A DNA stretch of 52,969 nt, from the NCBI GenBank assembly GCA_009782175.1, contig WRKR01000019.1:1-52969 (forward strand), written 5' to 3'. Both the position numbers and the translations under genes were made by a program. Shown here piece after piece: positions 30,220-38,979 of the stretch (positions are counted from its first letter, which is position 1; each line of letters opens with the position of its first letter). The notes under the pieces are model-generated. The model saw nothing but the letters and a program-made list of their open reading frames with translations. It ran no database searches and was not told the DNA's origin. Origin of the DNA: Cystobacterineae bacterium. Its GTDB lineage: Bacteria; Myxococcota; Myxococcia; Myxococcales; Myxococcaceae.

Positions 30220-31254
30220 ATGAAACAAGGGAAAGTTGTTATTATTCTATTTGCGATTACTCTGTTTTTATCGTCTTGTGGCGACTTCCTGTTAAATGAT
30301 GAATTCAAAGGCGGAGATTGGTTCTATCTTGAAAATGCCGGAGCCATCATGCCGGTATGGGTAAAGGGGAATAAATCATCCAACACATTTGTTATTTTTC
30401 TGCATGGCGGGCCTGGAGACACGGCAATGACAGTTGAGCCCGCATTCAAAACATTAGAAAAGGATTATGCTTTTGTATATTATGACCAAAGAGGTTCAGG
30501 CATAGCACAGGGGAACGCAAAGCCTGAAAGTTTTACCATTGAACAATTTGTGGAAGACTTGCTGAAACTGGTTCATTTAATCAGGCATAAATACAACAAT
30601 CCGACCCTTTTTCTAATGGGACACAGCTGGGGTGGCGCGCTTGGAACGGCTTATTTGGTGGACGCACAAAATCAACAATATATATCTGGCTGGATAGAAA
30701 TAGACGGCGCTTCTAATTTCAAAGTGGGATTAGAACGGTCTGTTGATTGGGTAACAAATAAAGCGAAAGAGAAAATAGAAGCCGGCGAAGATGTTAAACA
30801 CTGGAAGAAGGAGTTGGGGTGGTATGGCAAATCGGTGGTTTTTGATAATTATAAAGTCATATCGAGACATGTTAGCAATGTGGACAAACTGAATGGTTAT
30901 GTTTTTGACCCTTCAAAAAAACCTCACTATGGCATTTCAGACTATTTGAATTCACCTTTGTCTCTTTCTGTTTATTTGAACAGTTTTAATATGCTCTCAA
31001 ACCATAATTTGAATTTAAATGAATTCAATCTGACACCTGAAATGCATAAAATAACAGTGCCCTCCCTGGTGCTTTGGGGCAACCATGATGGTATCCTTCC
31101 TGTGGAGTTGGCATATAATTCATATAATAACTTGGGCACCCACACTAATGACAAATATTTGAATATATTTGAATATAGCGCGCACAGCCCCCAGCTTGAA
31201 GAACCGGAACTCTTTGTTGAAAAAGTGAAAGAATTTGTTGAAAAATATAAATGA
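30220..31254 (+). CDS. Alpha/beta hydrolase lipoprotein, proline-iminopeptidase-like
   Basis: A lipoprotein signal peptide (LFLSSC) anchors an alpha/beta hydrolase. The oxyanion motif HGGPGD, nucleophile elbow GHSWGG, Asp in GNHDGILP and His near SAHSPQLEEP form the expected catalytic set. HGGPG is typical of proline iminopeptidases and related amidases. The ATG at 30220 has AGGAG eight bases upstream; a GTG at 30211 is less fit. Codons are AT-rich relative to the trp region. It probably acts in the periplasm; substrate unknown. Confidence 0.88.
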   Translation: MKQGKVVIILFAITLFLSSCGDFLLNDEFKGGDWFYLENAGAIMPVWVKGNKSSNTFVIFLHGGPGDTAMTVEPAFKTLEKDYAFVYYDQRGSGIAQGNAKPESFTIEQFVEDLLKLVHLIRHKYNNPTLFLMGHSWGGALGTAYLVDAQNQQYISGWIEIDGASNFKVGLERSVDWVTNKAKEKIEAGEDVKHWKKELGWYGKSVVFDNYKVISRHVSNVDKLNGYVFDPSKKPHYGISDYLNSPLSLSVYLNSFNMLSNHNLNLNEFNLTPEMHKITVPSLVLWGNHDGILPVELAYNSYNNLGTHTNDKYLNIFEYSAHSPQLEEPELFVEKVKEFVEKYK

Positions 31255-31464
31255 GAACATGCAACCCCCTTCTCACAAGGCGGCGGTATGCCACCCCATG
31301 CCGGGACTGAACACTCAACAAAGCGCCAGACAAGGTGGAAACAAAAATCTGTTTCCAGCCAATGGGTCCGACAAGAAGATTGAGAGCGAGCTCAGAAATG
31401 CGTATGCGTATGCGAATACAACCCCTCAACGAATAGAGACTGCTTTTTTAAAGGGCGGCATATA

Positions 31465-31950
31465 ATGCTTAGTTTAGTTATAAACCCGGATTCGTTTGAA
31501 ATATCAGAAAGCGAAACGGGGAAAAGCACTCAAATATTCGCTGAAATATATTTCCAGATGGGGGATGAATTTTTCCCAGAGGAGGCATGGAATGATTTTG
31601 TAGCAATCGTTTTAAACTGGTGGATTGACAATGCTTTGAATATGCTCAACAACAACAGCAAAAATTCCCGAAGTGATTTTATGGATGGCCCATACTATTT
31701 CGACATGGAATTATACGGCGATAAATTATTAATACATTTTATTGATGATAGCTGTGATGATAAAAAAGCCGTCCATTGTGAAGAAGTCTATGTTGTGGAT
31801 TTTTTGGAAATGCTGAGAAAAAGCGCGAATTTGGTTTTAAGCTTAGCGAAAGACCATCCTAGACCCCTTTTGGAATTGACCAGGCTTAAAGCCAATGAGG
31901 ACAGAATTTCTCATTTTCTGTCTCATGAAACATCCAACAAACAGGCTTGA
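31465..31950 (+). CDS. Hypothetical protein, immunity-like feel
   Basis: The 161-residue soluble acidic protein has no signal peptide. It contains FAEIYFQMGDEFFPEEAWNDFVAIVLNWW and a later YYFDMELYGDKLLIHFIDDS pattern of alternating strands, reminiscent of small cytosolic immunity or SMI1-like proteins, but no family is certain. AAGGGCGG precedes the ATG. Upstream is the hydrolase operon, with a 210-bp gap. No toxin gene is seen next to it. Confidence 0.65.
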   Translation: MLSLVINPDSFEISESETGKSTQIFAEIYFQMGDEFFPEEAWNDFVAIVLNWWIDNALNMLNNNSKNSRSDFMDGPYYFDMELYGDKLLIHFIDDSCDDKKAVHCEEVYVVDFLEMLRKSANLVLSLAKDHPRPLLELTRLKANEDRISHFLSHETSNKQA

Positions 31951-32473
31951 AGCACATTTTTCGCTTGTGCGGGCGCTTGGTTTGCCCAGGCTGGCCGTTG
32001 TTGCTCAAAACGAGAGGCAGGGCAGGGGAGGGGTGAGGCACCCCAACGCGGTTTTCCTGCACCTGACAGCGTGGCTTTTTTGTCGCTCCACACGCACCAA
32101 GAAAGGCCCCAATAACACCTGCCGCCCTAGGTCTTGTTCACACTACCCGGCATACCCCTCTTATTTTCCGCAATAGCTCTTTGCTCGTCGGTTGAATATC
32201 GACACATATGAGGCTCGCGCTTTGGCTCGCCTGACTTCGTCCCGCCCTCCACCTCCCTCCACGGCAGGTTTGTCCACCGGACAAACCTCTCTTCGCGCCT
32301 TGTCTTGCGAATTGTTATTTAAAACCTGGGGTGTTAACAGGCCCTCGCCCCCCGCGTCGGCTTTGCGCTGGGCCCGTGTCTGCTTAAGCGCCTTGAGACG
32401 AGACTCGGGAGCAAGTTATAGACGCTGGGGAGCTGCTGAAATTTCTGTTGTGCACGTGAAATGGATAATTCCC
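31951..32473. other. Gene-poor region with dyad repeats
   Basis: No convincing gene. GGGGTG-agg-CACCCC (32030-32044) and AGGTTTGTCC-acc-GGACAAACCT (32266-32288) are perfect hairpins without T-runs. The stretch has decayed-looking short frames and may be remnants of repeat elements. Confidence 0.5.
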
Positions 32474-34159
32474 CTAAAAATGCTCTATGCTTAAATTTAT
32501 ATTGCTGTTGACAAGAACACAATCGTCAAGCGCAAAAGCCGAGCCATCCCATCCACAGCCTCTCAATCCATTGCCCCAGTTTTCGTCTGTGGTGTTGACA
32601 GGAGAAGAGCCATAGCCGCTTGCATCCGTCGGAATTCTCACCCTCACTGTTTTGGGTGAAATAACTTCGCTGAAAATATCTGCCCCCAATGTTGGTGCAT
32701 TGCTCCCCAAAATAAGGGTTAAGGGAGCCGTTCCTGTTAATTCAAAAACATTATTGCCGATGCTCGTCGCCTTAGGGAAGCTTGCCTGGGTGAGCTTTGT
32801 AGATGCAAAAGCATTATGGTCTATGGTGGTTACTTCAGGGAAGCTGGCATGTGCAAGGCCGCTGAGTTGAAAAGCACCGTATTCAATATGGGTTGCAACA
32901 GGGAAATAAAGGTCGGCAAGGCTGGTGCAGCCTGCAAAGGCATCTTGCGTAATGGTGTTGAGCTTTGGGAGATGGACGCTGCGAAGTTTGCTGCAACCAT
33001 TGAACACTTCTATTTCCATATCGCTGAGCTCTGGAAAGCGGATGTCGCTGAGGTTGGTGCAGTTTTGAAAAGCTGCTTGGCCTATATGGCTTAGCTTTGG
33101 AAAGTTTATGTTTTCAAGGTTTTCACAATTGATGAAGGCCCAAAAGCCAATGTGGGTGACTTGAGGAAAGTATAGGCTGTTAAGGCGGCTATTTCCGTTG
33201 GTGTCCCAAACAGCGAAAGCAGCAATGCCGATGTTTTTACAATTTTCGGCTTCAATGGATTTAAGGTTGATAAAATAGCGAAAAACAGGGGTTGTGGTGA
33301 AGTTTTCCCAAACAGCATCCACAATGCTTTCTGTTTTCAGGGGCAAAACAAGAGAGACAATAAAAGCTTTGCCTGTTTGCATGCCGGAGATCGGATCAAA
33401 AGCCCCATCAGAGCGCAAGCCACCGCCTGTATCGCTTTCTGAGCTGTCGACATGGGAGAGATCCAAACTTAAATATTTTTTAGAATTATCAATGGCTTGC
33501 AATAAACTTGTCCAATTTTCTTCGCTCAGCTGAATTTTCACAGGCAATGCCACAGGCTTGTCTTCTTCATCTCCAGCCGATTGTGCCGCAAGGTGGGTTT
33601 CTACACCGTCTAAAGTCCTTATATATTTCCATTGTGCATAGAGGGTGGTATCAGCGGTGATGGGTGTTGCAAAGTCAAATGGCCTGCCTCCTGTGGGGTG
33701 TGTAAACCAACCGACAAATGCATAGAACTCCCGGAGGGCGGGTATTTGGCTTTCATGCAGCGTGTTGCCACGAATAACCTTGAGCTTGTTGTCTGCGCTG
33801 TCTGCCCAAACCGCCGTTTGAGGGTCAAAGCTCATATGGAACAATTCTACCCATTTCGCTTTAAGCCTCATGTTGCCAGTGATAACGGTGTCAAAGTTCC
33901 ATTCAGTGTCATTGTCTATATTAAACCAATGAACGAAATGAAACCCGTCTTTGCTTGGATCCGGCGTGGGCTTGATGGCCTTGCCGCCTTTGACAATGTT
34001 TTGGATGGTTTCTGCAGTGCCGTTGTCTGCATCAAAAGTGAGGGTGAAGCTTATGCGCTGGCTGTCCCCTGACGCGTCCCCTGCCGCGCCCTTCTCGCAG
34101 GAAATGATCAAAAATCCAATAATTGCAATAAGCAGACGCCATTTGCTTTTGGTTTTCAT
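32474..34159 (-). CDS. Lipoprotein with InlB-type and BspA leucine-rich repeats
   Basis: A lipoprotein signal peptide (FLIISC) leads to two InlB B-repeat (Listeria-Bacteroides) domains: residues about 35-95 (FDADNGTAETIQNIVKGGKAI, GFHFVHWF) and about 100-175 (FYAFVGWFTHPTGG, TLYAQW). A spacer follows, then a BspA-type leucine-rich repeat array (about 300-510) with repeats such as LPKLNTITQDAFAGCTSLADL. Such proteins are surface adhesion or binding scaffolds. ATG 34159 follows GGAG. It is 561 residues and monocistronic. A second InlB-like domain occurs in the PHP lipoprotein at 50849-52468. Confidence 0.88.
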   Translation of the reverse strand: MKTKSKWRLLIAIIGFLIISCEKGAAGDASGDSQRISFTLTFDADNGTAETIQNIVKGGKAIKPTPDPSKDGFHFVHWFNIDNDTEWNFDTVITGNMRLKAKWVELFHMSFDPQTAVWADSADNKLKVIRGNTLHESQIPALREFYAFVGWFTHPTGGRPFDFATPITADTTLYAQWKYIRTLDGVETHLAAQSAGDEEDKPVALPVKIQLSEENWTSLLQAIDNSKKYLSLDLSHVDSSESDTGGGLRSDGAFDPISGMQTGKAFIVSLVLPLKTESIVDAVWENFTTTPVFRYFINLKSIEAENCKNIGIAAFAVWDTNGNSRLNSLYFPQVTHIGFWAFINCENLENINFPKLSHIGQAAFQNCTNLSDIRFPELSDMEIEVFNGCSKLRSVHLPKLNTITQDAFAGCTSLADLYFPVATHIEYGAFQLSGLAHASFPEVTTIDHNAFASTKLTQASFPKATSIGNNVFELTGTAPLTLILGSNAPTLGADIFSEVISPKTVRVRIPTDASGYGSSPVNTTDENWGNGLRGCGWDGSAFALDDCVLVNSNINLSIEHF

Positions 34160-34340
34160 GATAAACTCTCCACAGTGCAAAACTCATGCCCAAGCTCAAA
34201 TTATGGCCGGAGAGCTGAGGTCTATAGCGCCTTAATATTGTGGTTTTATTGAATTTTCCTAAAGCGAATGCCTTCAGAGCTCATCGTTGTTTTGGCGCAG
34301 TGAGCGACTCAAGATGAGACGCTCTAGGGGATAGAGCCAT

Positions 34341-34847
34341 TTAAAAAATGAGTACACGCTCAAATTCTTTTCGCCACATGTCAAGCTTTTGGGCATAGGA
34401 GCGGCTTGCATGGGCAGGGCTCGTGGAAGGAAGACGCACATAAGACAAAGAAGAGGGCTTCAGTTTTTTCAAGACATGTCTTTTGAAACAGCTTTCAGCT
34501 TTGTTTCCATTGAAAAAAACATGGTGAATGTTGGGGTGGGACTCAAAAAAAAGCTGAAAATTGTTTGCTTTTTCTGAGGATGCCTCAATGTGTGCATCCA
34601 AACTTCCTTTTCGGGTGCAAGAGTGAAGCACATCCCACAAGGCAATATGAGAGGTTTTCAGGGCCTGAATTTTGATAGCATAAGGGGCATTTTTTTCAAA
34701 CCCAAGCAACTCTGAAACAATGGGCCAGAAGGCATTGTGTGGATGTGCATAATATTGGTTTGCCGCAAGAGAGGCTTTTCCTGGCATGCTTCCAAGAATC
34801 AACAGTCGGGCATGTTTGTCTTCAATGGGCTCAAAGCAGGAGATCAT
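34341..34847 (-). CDS. Hypoxanthine-DNA glycosylase (UDG family 6)
   Basis: The 168-residue enzyme excises deaminated adenine (hypoxanthine) from DNA. The N-terminal motif LILGSMPGKASLAANQYYAHPHNAFW is broken here as GSMPGKASL and QYYAHPHNAFW; it matches the HDG group, with the Asn before QYY as catalytic candidate. The C-terminal motif LPSTSPAHAS corresponds to the family's SPA(N/H) loop. Length is normal. No clear SD precedes the ATG. The gene stands alone in AT-rich DNA. Confidence 0.9.
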   Translation of the reverse strand: MISCFEPIEDKHARLLILGSMPGKASLAANQYYAHPHNAFWPIVSELLGFEKNAPYAIKIQALKTSHIALWDVLHSCTRKGSLDAHIEASSEKANNFQLFFESHPNIHHVFFNGNKAESCFKRHVLKKLKPSSLSYVRLPSTSPAHASRSYAQKLDMWRKEFERVLIF

Positions 34848-34974
34848 ATTTTTTTAAAAAACAAATAACAAAGAAATGGCAAAATTCAAAAAAACGCTGA
34901 TGTCCTAGAGCGTTTTCAGGTTGAAATCATCTGATTCTCCAAACGGGTTTCAATGCAGGCAAGCTAAAGCTTAG

Positions 34975-35106
34975 CTGCACTACGCTCCATAAATGAGAAG
35001 AGAGACGGGTTCTCTCCTCATTCACTCCGCTTCGTTGGGGCTCCGGTTTCGCGAAGGGCAGAATGCGAGAGCGAAGCTTTCGCATTCTGCCCGGAGCGTA
35101 GTGCAG
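34975..35106. repeat. Nested inverted-repeat element (MITE-like)
   Basis: Outer arms CTGCACTACGCTCC (34975-34988) and GGAGCGTAGTGCAG (35093-35106) are perfect. They enclose a hairpin AATGAGAAGAGA/TCTCTCCTCATT (34992-35022) and a 17-bp hairpin starting GGGCAGAATGCGA (35056-35092). The segment GGGGCTCCGGTTTCGCGAAGGG (35037-35058, 22 bp) recurs at 49658-49679, so this is a dispersed repeat family. No coding frame. Confidence 0.8.
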
Positions 35107-35232
35107 GCGAGTGCCACGAGCCTCAATTAAAACCGGTTTTTAAAATCAAAGTAGAAACGGCCCAGCTTGTCTTAGCAGATAAACCATGTTAGGTTGAGGC
35201 AATTTTTCGAGGTTTTGTGGGGGCATAAAAAA

Positions 35233-36288
35233 ATGGTTGATAACGCGACTTCTATTAAAAAGCTAAAAATATTTTATTTTTCTGGAACTGGAAATGCAAA
35301 ACAAATTTCATCATGGTTTTCTGAAATAGCCATAAAAAAAGGAATTGAAGCTCAGCTGTTTAATATAGGAAAAATGAAAAAAGATGAAATAGACACCCTT
35401 GCTGCTGGCTTTTCTGATGAATTGATTGTCATTATTTCACCTGTGCATGGCTTTAGCTTCCCCAGAATAATGTTGAAATTTATTGAACATTTCCCAAAAG
35501 GAAGCAACAACATTGTCCTCATGAACACCCGAGGGGGGCTGAGGATTGGGCGTTGGGTCACACCGGGACTCTCAGGAGCGGCATTTTTGTTGTCTTCGTG
35601 GGTGTTGCGAAGAAAAGGATATAAAATTGTTGGACAAATTCCTTTTGACATGCCATCCAATTGGATTTCTTTTCACCCTGCGCTGACGGACAAAGCATCA
35701 AAATTTATATGTGAAAAAAACCACAAAAAGGTTGAAAAGCACGCTGAAAAAATATTTTCAGGCCAAGTCGATTTTCTTGCTTATCGAGACCTTGTCCAAG
35801 ACATCCTTGTTTTGCCGATAGCCTTTCTCTATTATTATGTGGGGCGGTTTTTTATTGCAAAAACTTTTTATGCAACAAAAGCATGTGACCATTGTGGAGT
35901 TTGCGAGAGGGAATGCCCTGTGCGAGCAATTAAAAACAGCAAAAGCTTGCCGTTTTGGACATTCAAATGTGAAAGTTGCATGAGGTGTATGAATATTTGT
36001 CCCAAACGAGCTATTGAAAACAACACGTGGCTTTTAGGTGTTTTGACATATGTTTTTCTTAGCTTTTTCTCGGCGGTGTTTTTTTATTTTGTGAGAGAAA
36101 GCACTCTTTCAACAGGGGTCGAACTTTTATTTTCAAGCATTATATTTTTTGTGTTGTTGTTTTTGTTTTATAGGGCACAATATTTTCTCCTTAAGAATAA
36201 ATTTTTTGGAAAGTTAATCGCTTTGACTACATTGACATATTATAAATTTTGGGGGCGATATTATTTTAATAAAAAAAGCAGAAGGTGA
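35233..36288 (+). CDS. EFR1-type ferrodoxin: flavodoxin-like plus 2x[4Fe-4S] membrane protein
   Basis: The N-terminal flavodoxin-like domain starts KIFYFSGTGNAKQ, an FMN-phosphate loop. Then two ferredoxin clusters CDHCGVCERECP and CESCMRCMNICP (about residues 220-265), followed by two membrane segments (about 275-295 and 305-325) and a basic tail. This is the EFR1-family layout often seen in anaerobes; it probably shuttles electrons between a flavin and membrane carriers. ATG 35233 has GGGGG about 10 bases upstream; the upstream in-frame TTG lacks support. DNA is AT-rich, unlike the trp region. Confidence 0.88.
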   Translation: MVDNATSIKKLKIFYFSGTGNAKQISSWFSEIAIKKGIEAQLFNIGKMKKDEIDTLAAGFSDELIVIISPVHGFSFPRIMLKFIEHFPKGSNNIVLMNTRGGLRIGRWVTPGLSGAAFLLSSWVLRRKGYKIVGQIPFDMPSNWISFHPALTDKASKFICEKNHKKVEKHAEKIFSGQVDFLAYRDLVQDILVLPIAFLYYYVGRFFIAKTFYATKACDHCGVCERECPVRAIKNSKSLPFWTFKCESCMRCMNICPKRAIENNTWLLGVLTYVFLSFFSAVFFYFVRESTLSTGVELLFSSIIFFVLLFLFYRAQYFLLKNKFFGKLIALTTLTYYKFWGRYYFNKKSRR

Positions 36289-36305
36289 AGGCAATAGAAA
36301 GCAAA

Positions 36306-36343
36306 CTTCAAGCAGTTTTCATGGCTTCAAGCAGTTTTCATGG
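36306..36343 (+). repeat. 19-bp tandem duplication carrying a start codon
   Basis: cttcaagcagttttcatgg occurs twice in tandem. Each copy ends in an ATG; the second is the methyltransferase start (36340) and the first (36321) opens an 8-codon frame that stops at 36345-36347. Confidence 0.85.
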
Positions 36344-36972
36344 CTGAGAAAAAAATGAAATCCGTTTTAAAATATATCGCCGGGCAATTTGGAAATCCAA
36401 GCGGACTTGGAGGGGGAATTTCAACCACCATCATGAATTTTCTGAACCAAAAACAATATAAAACAGTTGTTGAAAATATAGACATTCAGTCCACAGACAC
36501 AGTCTTGGATGTCGGTTTTGGAAATGGATATTTAATGCGAAAATTGCTGAAAAAAAATCCGAAAAAAATATATGGAATAGAAATTTCACCAGACATGTTG
36601 GATAGAGCAACAAAAAAGAACCCAAAAGAAATTGAGCAGGGAAAAATGCAGTTGCTCTTGGCCAATGTTCAAAAATTGCCTTTGGAGAACGCTTCCATTG
36701 ACAAAGTATATACCGTTAACACGGTTTATTTTTGGAGCGACATGTGTCAGGGGTTTTCAGAAATAAGGCGAATATTGAAGCCCGGCGGAATATTTTTGAA
36801 TGTTATATATTTGAAAGAATGGCTGGATAAATTGCCGGTGACTCAATATGGGTTTTCCAAATATAGTCTTGAAGAAATTGAAAAAACAACCCGTGAGTCC
36901 GGATTGAAAATAGAGCGCATTCTTGAAATTCAGCCCGGAAAATCAAGCTGTGTTGTTTCAAGAAAGGAATGA
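36340..36972 (+). CDS. Class I SAM-dependent methyltransferase
   Basis: The 210-residue protein has motif I VLDVGFGNGY, motif II IYGIEISPDML, and the later LPLENASIDKVYTVNTVYFW and RRILKPGG blocks of ubiquinone/arsenite-type small-molecule methyltransferases (Methyltransf_11). Substrate unknown. It follows the EFR1 gene by 51 bp on the same strand and shares its AT-rich codons, so they may form a transferred two-gene unit. No good SD is seen because the start lies in a tandem duplication. Confidence 0.88.
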   Translation: MAEKKMKSVLKYIAGQFGNPSGLGGGISTTIMNFLNQKQYKTVVENIDIQSTDTVLDVGFGNGYLMRKLLKKNPKKIYGIEISPDMLDRATKKNPKEIEQGKMQLLLANVQKLPLENASIDKVYTVNTVYFWSDMCQGFSEIRRILKPGGIFLNVIYLKEWLDKLPVTQYGFSKYSLEEIEKTTRESGLKIERILEIQPGKSSCVVSRKE

Positions 36973-37146
36973 GGGGCATAAGCTTTTTCCAGGCCACTTT
37001 CATGTTGTTGGCGAGACACACAGTTTTCGCGAGGCTTTGGAGAGGGGAGTCTGCTTAAGCTTAAGCCAAAGCCACAGGGCGGCAAAAGTGGGGCCCTGCT
37101 AAAATGTGTTGACAGTCAGCGGCAAAGCTGCTTGGGTGCTGCCAGA
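36973..37146 (+). promoter_or_regulatory. Upstream region of the trp operon
   Basis: TTGACA at 37109-37114 is a possible -35 element but no good -10 follows at 16-18 bp. No TrpR operator is recognised. No gene is seen here. Confidence 0.3.
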
Positions 37147-37236
37147 ATGAATTCTTATTTGTCCATTTCTCTTAACGCAAGCCAAGCTTGGTGGTGGCGC
37201 TCTGTCTTTGAAGGCGGGTGCCTATACGCATGCTAA
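37147..37236 (+). CDS. trpL: trp leader peptide (three tandem Trp codons)
   Basis: A 29-codon frame (MNSYLSISLNASQA, then WWW at codons 15-17) lies just upstream of a terminator and trpE. Stalling at the tgg triplets (37189-37197) during tryptophan shortage would favour the antiterminator. Layout and length match attenuation leaders of proteobacterial trp operons. The SD is weak. Confidence 0.9.
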   Translation: MNSYLSISLNASQAWWWRSVFEGGCLYAC

Positions 37237-37290
37237 AGTTGCTGAATTGAAGTGACAAATGCCAAAGGCCCGCCGAGAGCGGGCTTTTTT
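37213..37290 (+). terminator. trp attenuator with antiterminator pairing
   Basis: GCCCGC (37268-37273) pairs with GCGGGC (37279-37284), followed by six T: the attenuator. GGCGGG (37213-37218) inside the leader can instead pair with CCCGCC (37269-37274) to form an antiterminator. A 1:2-type pairing GGCGC/GUGCC near 37196-37222 is possible. Confidence 0.88.
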
Positions 37291-37338
37291 GTGGTCCGCG
37301 CCTGACGGGAAACAAGTTGCCCCATGACGAGGAACACA

Positions 37339-38979
37339 ATGAAGACGACACAACCCATAGCCCCTTTAGAAACGACGCCCCCGCCCATTCCCCGGAAAAC
37401 CGTGCATGCTGCCTTAAGGCCATTAAGCCGCGTGCCTGAGCCTTTGTCGCTGTTTGCGCGGTTGAGCGATGACGGCCGACGGCCATATATGGTTTTGCTG
37501 GAGTCGGCGGAAGCCTCAAGTCGGAAAACCCAGAAAAGTCTGCTGGTGGTTTCCAGCGCTTTGTCGGTGGAGTGTAGAGGAGCGGAGGTGGTGTTAAGAG
37601 CGTTAAATGCGCAAGGAGAAGCGCTGCTGCCCATGCTTGAGGCGCATTTTGAGCGTTTTTCTCCACGCCTTGAAGGGCAGCTTTTGCGTCTGCGCGTGCC
37701 CGTCTATGGGGCAGCGGAGAAGACGACATCCGAAGAGGAGCGTTTGAAGGCGGATTCCTCGCTGACGGTGCTGCGTGAATTGGCGGCGCTGCTTCGTACG
37801 GCCTTGCCATCCATGCCGGAGGCGGTGTTTCTCTGCGGCATGTTTTCCTATGACTTGGTGGAGCAATTTGAGCCGCTGCCAAAAGCTGCGCAGGAGAATT
37901 GCTTTCCCGACTATTTTTTCTATTTGGCTGACCGGATGATTGAGGTTGACCACTTGAGCTCTTCTGGCCACATGTTGGCCTGCACGTTTGCGGCAGAAAA
38001 TGACCAGCGGGCGATAGAGGAAACCGAGGTGGCGCTTGCGGAGATGGAAAAAGCCATATCCATTTCTGAAGGAGAATTGTTGGTGGGTATAGGCGAAGAA
38101 GCAACACTTGACGCAGTCAAAACGGATATGGACGATGCTGTTTTTGCTGCGCAAGTGGACACTTTGAAAAAGCACATTGTTTGCGGAGATGTATTTCAAA
38201 TTGTCCTCTCGCGGACATTTTCCATGCCCTGCACGCATCCATTTAAGGCCTATCGCGCATTGCGCAAGCTGAACCCGAGCCCCTATCTCTTCTATCTGCG
38301 GCACAATGACTTTGCTTTGTTTGGCGCATCGCCGGAGTCTTCGGTGAAAGTGGATGGCACAACACGCCGCGTTGAAATTTCACCCATTGCTGGAACTCGC
38401 CGCCGCGGCTTTCGTGAGGACGGCAGCATAGACTTCGACTTCGATAGCCGCATTGAAGCCGAATTGCGGCTTGATGAAAAAGAAAACGCTGAGCATATGA
38501 TGTTGGTAGACTTGGCGCGAAATGACGTGGCGCGCGTATCCAAACCGGGGACACGCCATGTCACCAATTTATTGCGCACCGAGCGCTATTCGCACGTGAT
38601 GCATTTGGTGTCGCGCGTATGCGGTGAATTGAAAGACGAGTTTGACGCGCTGCATGCCTACCAGGCGAGCATGAATATGGGAACGTTGACGGGGGCGCCC
38701 AAAATTAAGGCGATGCAGTTGTTGCGTCACTATGAAGGCGGGCGGCGGGGGCACTATGGAGGGGCCATCGGCTATTTTCGAGGTGACGGCAGTTTTGACA
38801 CAGCGATCGTCATTCGGGCGGCACTGGTGCAAAACGGTGTTGCGCATATTCGCGCGGGAGCCGGCGTTGTGAATGACTCGGTGGCGCTTTTGGAGGCGGA
38901 TGAAACCCGGAGGAAGGCGGAGGCCGTATTAAGGGCAATAGCATTGGCGGAAGCAAACCAGGAGGAAACCCATGTTTAA
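37339..38979 (+). CDS. trpE: Anthranilate synthase component I
   Basis: TrpE turns chorismate and ammonia into anthranilate, first step of tryptophan synthesis. The 546-residue protein keeps the tryptophan feedback site VLLES plus the downstream SSA/LLVVSS region near residue 50-80, and the chorismate-binding core: DVFQIVLSR, FGASPES, ISPIAGTRRRG, DLARNDV, SGAPK-like MNMGTLTGAPKIKAM and IRAGAGVVNDS. ATG 37339 has GAGGAA upstream; an ATG at 37324 is also in frame. It overlaps trpG by 8 bp, implying translational coupling. Confidence 0.97.
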   Translation: MKTTQPIAPLETTPPPIPRKTVHAALRPLSRVPEPLSLFARLSDDGRRPYMVLLESAEASSRKTQKSLLVVSSALSVECRGAEVVLRALNAQGEALLPMLEAHFERFSPRLEGQLLRLRVPVYGAAEKTTSEEERLKADSSLTVLRELAALLRTALPSMPEAVFLCGMFSYDLVEQFEPLPKAAQENCFPDYFFYLADRMIEVDHLSSSGHMLACTFAAENDQRAIEETEVALAEMEKAISISEGELLVGIGEEATLDAVKTDMDDAVFAAQVDTLKKHIVCGDVFQIVLSRTFSMPCTHPFKAYRALRKLNPSPYLFYLRHNDFALFGASPESSVKVDGTTRRVEISPIAGTRRRGFREDGSIDFDFDSRIEAELRLDEKENAEHMMLVDLARNDVARVSKPGTRHVTNLLRTERYSHVMHLVSRVCGELKDEFDALHAYQASMNMGTLTGAPKIKAMQLLRHYEGGRRGHYGGAIGYFRGDGSFDTAIVIRAALVQNGVAHIRAGAGVVNDSVALLEADETRRKAEAVLRAIALAEANQEETHV

